Source: Clostridia bacterium (GTDB lineage: Bacteria; Bacillota; Clostridia; TANB77; CAG-508). From it: 24,101 nt of DNA. Position numbers and translations under genes: made by a program. The DNA is taken from contig CAAEBO010000035.1 of assembly GCA_900754085.1 (NCBI GenBank), positions 1 through 24,101 on the forward strand. Direction: 5' to 3'. Below the pieces are notes generated by a model. It was not told the DNA's origin, did no database searches, and worked only from the letters and a program-made list of their open reading frames with translations. Shown here in pieces: positions 20,591 through 24,101 of this stretch. Each line of letters starts with the position of its first letter. Position 1 is the first letter of the stretch.

Positions 20591-23500
20591 TTAAGATAAA
20601 AAATCTAAAAACTTTTGTATTTCTTTTAAAATTTTATCATCTGATAATTCTTCAATTTTATATGTAATATATGGTTCTTTACCAGGAGAAAATTTAATTT
20701 TATTTCTATATTCTTTAATTAATTTATCTACAATGTCAAATTTAAATTTTTCTCCATCAAAAGAAAATACTACTCCATTTGCCTTTTGTTGAATCTTTAA
20801 AATATACAATTTCTTTGCAATAAATTTTATTCTAGCAATATTTAATAAGTTTTCTACTTGCTTTGGCATTTCTCCATAAATATCTATCATTTCATCTATT
20901 ATGTTTTGAACATCATCTTCATTTCTACACAATGCAATATCTTGGTAAATTTTTATTTTTTGGCTTGAATCTGATATATATTCTTTTGGTATATAACTTG
21001 ATACATTTAAATCTATTTGGAAATCTCTTTCCTCTTCTTGTGGAATATCTTTCATCTCTTTTATAACTTGGTCTAATAAATTACAATATGTGTCATATCC
21101 AACCTGTTCCATATGTCCATGCTGAATTTCTCCAAGCATACTTCCTGCTCCTCTTATTTCCAAGTCTCTCATTGCAATTTTAAAACCAGATCCGAACTCT
21201 GTAAATTCTTTCATTGCTTTTAGCCTTTTGTCTGCAACTTCAGATAATAGTTTGTCCCTTTTATATGTAATATATGCATATGCCTGTGTACCACTTCTTC
21301 CAACTCTTCCTCTTATTTGATACAACTGCGCTAGTCCAAGCCTATCTGCATTTTCTACAATTATGGTGTTTGCATTTGGAATGTCTATTCCAGATTCCAA
21401 AATTGTAGTACATACTAATACATTTGTTTCTCCATTAATAAAATCTAGCATTATTGTTTCCAATTCATTACCAGACATTTTTCCATGTGCAAAACTTACT
21501 TTTGCTTCCGGTACTAAATTTAATATTTCATTTGCTTTTCTTTCTATTCCCTCTACATTATTAAACAAATAAAATACCTGTCCACCTCTTTCTAATTCTC
21601 TAGTTATTGCTTCTTTTACTACCTCTTCGTCATATTCTAATACATATGTTTGAACTGGCTTTCTATTTTGTGGTGGTTCATATATTATCGACATATCCCT
21701 TACTCCAACTATGGACATATGTAGAGTCCTTGGAATTGGTGTTGCTGTCATTGTTAATACATCTATACTGTTTTTATATTCCTTAATTTTCTCTTTATCT
21801 TTAACTCCAAATCGGTGCTCTTCATCTATTATTAATAATCCTAAATCTTTAAATTCTATATCTTTGCTCAAAATTCTGTGTGTTCCTATAACAATGTCTA
21901 TTTCTCCCAACTTTAATTTCTTAATAATTTCTTGTTGTTCTTTTTTTGTTTTAAATCTATTTAATACTTCAACATTAACTGGAAACTCTTCCATTCTTTC
22001 TTTAAAACTTTTATATTGTTGGTCTGCAAGTACTGTAGTTGGCACTAAATATGCCACTTGTTTTTGATCCATTATAGCTTTAAATGCTGCTCTAATTGCA
22101 ACTTCCGTTTTTCCATACCCAACATCTCCACATAGCAATCTGTCCATTGGCTTTTGCATTTCCATATCCTTTTTTATTTCTTCTATACATCTTAGTTGAT
22201 CATCTGTTTCTTGATAAGTAAAGCTATTTTCGAACTCTTGTTGCCAAGGAGTATCTTTTGAGAAAGCGTATCCTCTAGACTTTTGTCTTTTTGCATACAA
22301 TTCTATTAATTCTTTTGCTACTTCCCTTAAGTTTTTCTTTACTCTTTCTTTTGTATTTTCCCATTCTTTACTACCTAATCTATTTATTTTAGGTAATGTA
22401 TCTCCTCCACCTATATATTTTTTTACATTATCTAATTGATCTGTTGGTACATACAGTATATCGTCATTTTTATATTTAATCTTTATATAATCTTTTGTTG
22501 TTTTATCTGTAACTATTGTATTTACACCTATAAATTGACCTATTCCATGAATCTTATGTACTACATAATCTCCCGATTTTAGTTCTGAAAATACAATTTT
22601 CTCTGCTTCATTAAAAAGTTTACTTGCTCTTCTTTTTTTCTTTTTCTCTACACTAATTAAATCATTTGCTGAAATTACTAGAATATTAGCCTCATAGCTT
22701 TCATAGCCATGTACTAAGTTGCCAACAATTATTTTAACTGCTATTCCATTACTTATTTCTGAATATTTTAAATTTTCATTATACTCTGATATTATTTCAT
22801 TCTCTTCTAAAACTGCTTGCAACTTCTTAGCTTTTTCTTTTGAATTAACATATAAATATATTTTTTTGCCATTTGATTTTGCTTTTAGTACATCTTCAAT
22901 AAACTTGTTAAATTCTGACCTATTATAATTTAAAGTTCTAAATTTAAAATAATACTTTTCAGCTGATAAGTTATCTACTAAATCATCTGAAATTAAATAT
23001 ACTTTTTGCTTATTCCAAATTTTATTTTTTAATTCTTCTACACTAATATAATTTTTAAAAGCATTTGGTAATATTCTTTCTTTTTCTATTAATGCATTTT
23101 CTAAATTTTCTATATCATTTAATATGTTGTTGCCTCTAGCCAATATCTTTTTTGGTTCTTCTAATAAAAATATATACTTTTCTGAAATATAATCTAATAA
23201 TGTAACTTTTTTTGTATAAAAATATTCAAAATATTTATCTACTTTAGAAATATATTCTCCATCTTTTATTAATTCAATGTCTTCTAATACATTATTTTGT
23301 TGATTTTTAGTATAAGTATTTATATTTTCTAAAATTTTATTACAAACTTTCTCTAAATCATTTTCTAATAAAAATTCATGTAATGGTCCAATTTTTATGT
23401 TTTCAATCATCTCTACAGATCGTTGTGTTTGAATATCAAATTTTCTAATAGAATCTATTTCATCTCCCCAAAATTCTATTCTTATTCCATATTCATCATC

Positions 23501-24049
23501 AAAAGATATATCTAATATTCCACCTCTACTGCTAAATTCCCCTTTTCCACCTATTAATTCTGTTTTATTATATCCTAGCATAGAAATTTTTCTTTTTAAA
23601 TTGTCTAATTCATATGCTTTTCCTACTTGTAAGTAAATTTCATTTTTAAATAGTATTTCCTCTGGTATTAATGGTTGTAATAGAGCTTCAACTGAGCATA
23701 CTAAAATTTTTATTTTTCCACTTTTTATTTTTTTTAATACTTCTATTCTTTCATATGGTAGTTCTTTACTTTCTAAAATATAATCATATACCAATATTTC
23801 TCTCTTAGGAAAAAAGTATACTTCACTTGTATAATTTAGCAATTCTTCTGTTAACTTTTTAGCCTGTAATTCATTATAAGTTATAAGGCATATAGGTCTT
23901 TTTGTTTCTTCTTCTGTACAGGAAACTATTTGCTCTGCTCCCACTCCAGATAGCCCCAATACAGCTATTGGGGTTTTACTAGTTTTTAATGTTTCTATAT
24001 AATCTCTAAATTTTTCTGATTTTATAAGTTCTGCTAATACTGGATTCAT
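20591..24049 (-). CDS. mfd: Transcription-repair coupling factor
   Basis: Mfd releases RNA polymerase stalled at DNA lesions and recruits UvrA. The 1152-residue protein is complete. An N-terminal UvrB-like module (about 1-340, including FSSRGGILDISF) is followed by the CarD-like polymerase-interaction domain (about 490-560, SGDYVVHKIHGIGQFIGV). The RecG-like translocase follows: Walker A GDVGYGKTE (641-649), DEEH (742-745), TATPIPRTL (768-776) and motif VI QIRGRVGRSG (911-920). The C-terminal regulatory domain begins near 1000. AAAGGAG lies upstream of the ATG. Methyltransferase translation follows 74 nt after the stop codon. Confidence 0.98.
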   Translation of the reverse strand: MNPVLAELIKSEKFRDYIETLKTSKTPIAVLGLSGVGAEQIVSCTEEETKRPICLITYNELQAKKLTEELLNYTSEVYFFPKREILVYDYILESKELPYERIEVLKKIKSGKIKILVCSVEALLQPLIPEEILFKNEIYLQVGKAYELDNLKRKISMLGYNKTELIGGKGEFSSRGGILDISFDDEYGIRIEFWGDEIDSIRKFDIQTQRSVEMIENIKIGPLHEFLLENDLEKVCNKILENINTYTKNQQNNVLEDIELIKDGEYISKVDKYFEYFYTKKVTLLDYISEKYIFLLEEPKKILARGNNILNDIENLENALIEKERILPNAFKNYISVEELKNKIWNKQKVYLISDDLVDNLSAEKYYFKFRTLNYNRSEFNKFIEDVLKAKSNGKKIYLYVNSKEKAKKLQAVLEENEIISEYNENLKYSEISNGIAVKIIVGNLVHGYESYEANILVISANDLISVEKKKKRRASKLFNEAEKIVFSELKSGDYVVHKIHGIGQFIGVNTIVTDKTTKDYIKIKYKNDDILYVPTDQLDNVKKYIGGGDTLPKINRLGSKEWENTKERVKKNLREVAKELIELYAKRQKSRGYAFSKDTPWQQEFENSFTYQETDDQLRCIEEIKKDMEMQKPMDRLLCGDVGYGKTEVAIRAAFKAIMDQKQVAYLVPTTVLADQQYKSFKERMEEFPVNVEVLNRFKTKKEQQEIIKKLKLGEIDIVIGTHRILSKDIEFKDLGLLIIDEEHRFGVKDKEKIKEYKNSIDVLTMTATPIPRTLHMSIVGVRDMSIIYEPPQNRKPVQTYVLEYDEEVVKEAITRELERGGQVFYLFNNVEGIERKANEILNLVPEAKVSFAHGKMSGNELETIMLDFINGETNVLVCTTILESGIDIPNANTIIVENADRLGLAQLYQIRGRVGRSGTQAYAYITYKRDKLLSEVADKRLKAMKEFTEFGSGFKIAMRDLEIRGAGSMLGEIQHGHMEQVGYDTYCNLLDQVIKEMKDIPQEEERDFQIDLNVSSYIPKEYISDSSQKIKIYQDIALCRNEDDVQNIIDEMIDIYGEMPKQVENLLNIARIKFIAKKLYILKIQQKANGVVFSFDGEKFKFDIVDKLIKEYRNKIKFSPGKEPYITYKIEELSDDKILKEIQKFLDFLS

Positions 24050-24073
24050 TTTTTATCTCCTTTAACCATACAT

Positions 24074-24101
24074 ATTATATAATATTTTTCTTAATATTGA
24101 A
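24074..24101 (-). promoter_or_regulatory. Weak candidate promoter of mfd at the window edge
   Basis: TATAAT (24074-24079) lies 16 nt from TTCAAT (24096-24101) on the minus strand, 25 nt before the mfd ATG. The -10 is perfect, the -35 poor, and sequence further upstream is outside the window. Confidence 0.35.

Noticed and set aside
21711..22067. Plus-strand frame of 118 codons
   Set aside because: Antisense to the Mfd helicase motifs, which are conserved and dictate the sequence here.
1..24101. tRNA, rRNA, CRISPR array, insertion sequence or prophage
   Set aside because: Looked for and not seen: no tRNA-like segments, no regularly spaced repeats, no transposase or integrase frames and no compositional break other than the S10 leader.

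Overview
The window comes from a very A+T-rich bacterium with Gram-positive (Bacillota) features, most likely a member of the Clostridia. The evidence is strong AGGAGG-type ribosome-binding sites before nearly every gene, zinc-type S14, S4, L36, L24 and adenylate kinase, the long form of L17 with an internal insert that I recall from clostridial families, and a DUF4364-type gene, a family I associate with Clostridia. I cannot name a genus from the sequence alone.

Almost everything is on the minus strand, so it reads from right to left. (1) 24101-19728: mfd (transcription-repair coupling factor), then a SpoU/TrmH-family RNA methyltransferase. (2) 19646-19104: a plus-strand DUF4364-like gene, convergent with the methyltransferase and separated from it by a strong hairpin terminator; it diverges from a membrane-anchored J-domain gene. 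(3) 18325-17238: ldh as a single unit with its own promoter and terminator. (4) 17177-532: one long ribosomal superoperon: near-consensus promoter, a leader of about 320 nt, S10-L3-L4-L23-L2-S19-L22-S3-L16-L29-S17, then L14-L24-L5-S14-S8-L6-L18-S5-L15-secY, then adk-map-infA-L36-S13-S11-S4-rpoA-L17, ending at a strong terminator. (5) 411-1: the N-terminal part of a membrane protein resembling cation/Ca2+ exchangers, cut by the window edge.

Together the cluster makes much of both ribosomal subunits, the Sec translocon channel, the enzyme removing initiator methionine, IF-1, adenylate kinase and the RNA polymerase alpha subunit. Gene order is canonical with one clear gap: L30 (rpmD) is absent between S5 and L15. 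The genes usually found upstream of S10 (the str operon) are not here, and no KOW-domain gene lies between map and infA.

The genes are ordinary; the unusual part is the RNA between them. Several spacers are far longer than expected (S10 leader, S10-L3, L23-L2, L14-L24, S8-L6, secY-adk, infA-L36, L36-S13) and hold hairpins. In five spacer hairpins a pair is a G.U wobble in minus-strand RNA but a C/A mismatch on the plus strand, which suggests these structures act in the transcript. The best candidates for undescribed regulation are the S10 leader with a possible attenuator, the tandem hairpins before L36, the bulged hairpin before S13, and a perfect 18-bp inverted repeat over a possible adk promoter. 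A second near-consensus promoter inside the end of map probably drives infA to rplQ separately. All folds were drawn by eye, and no folding program or database search was used.
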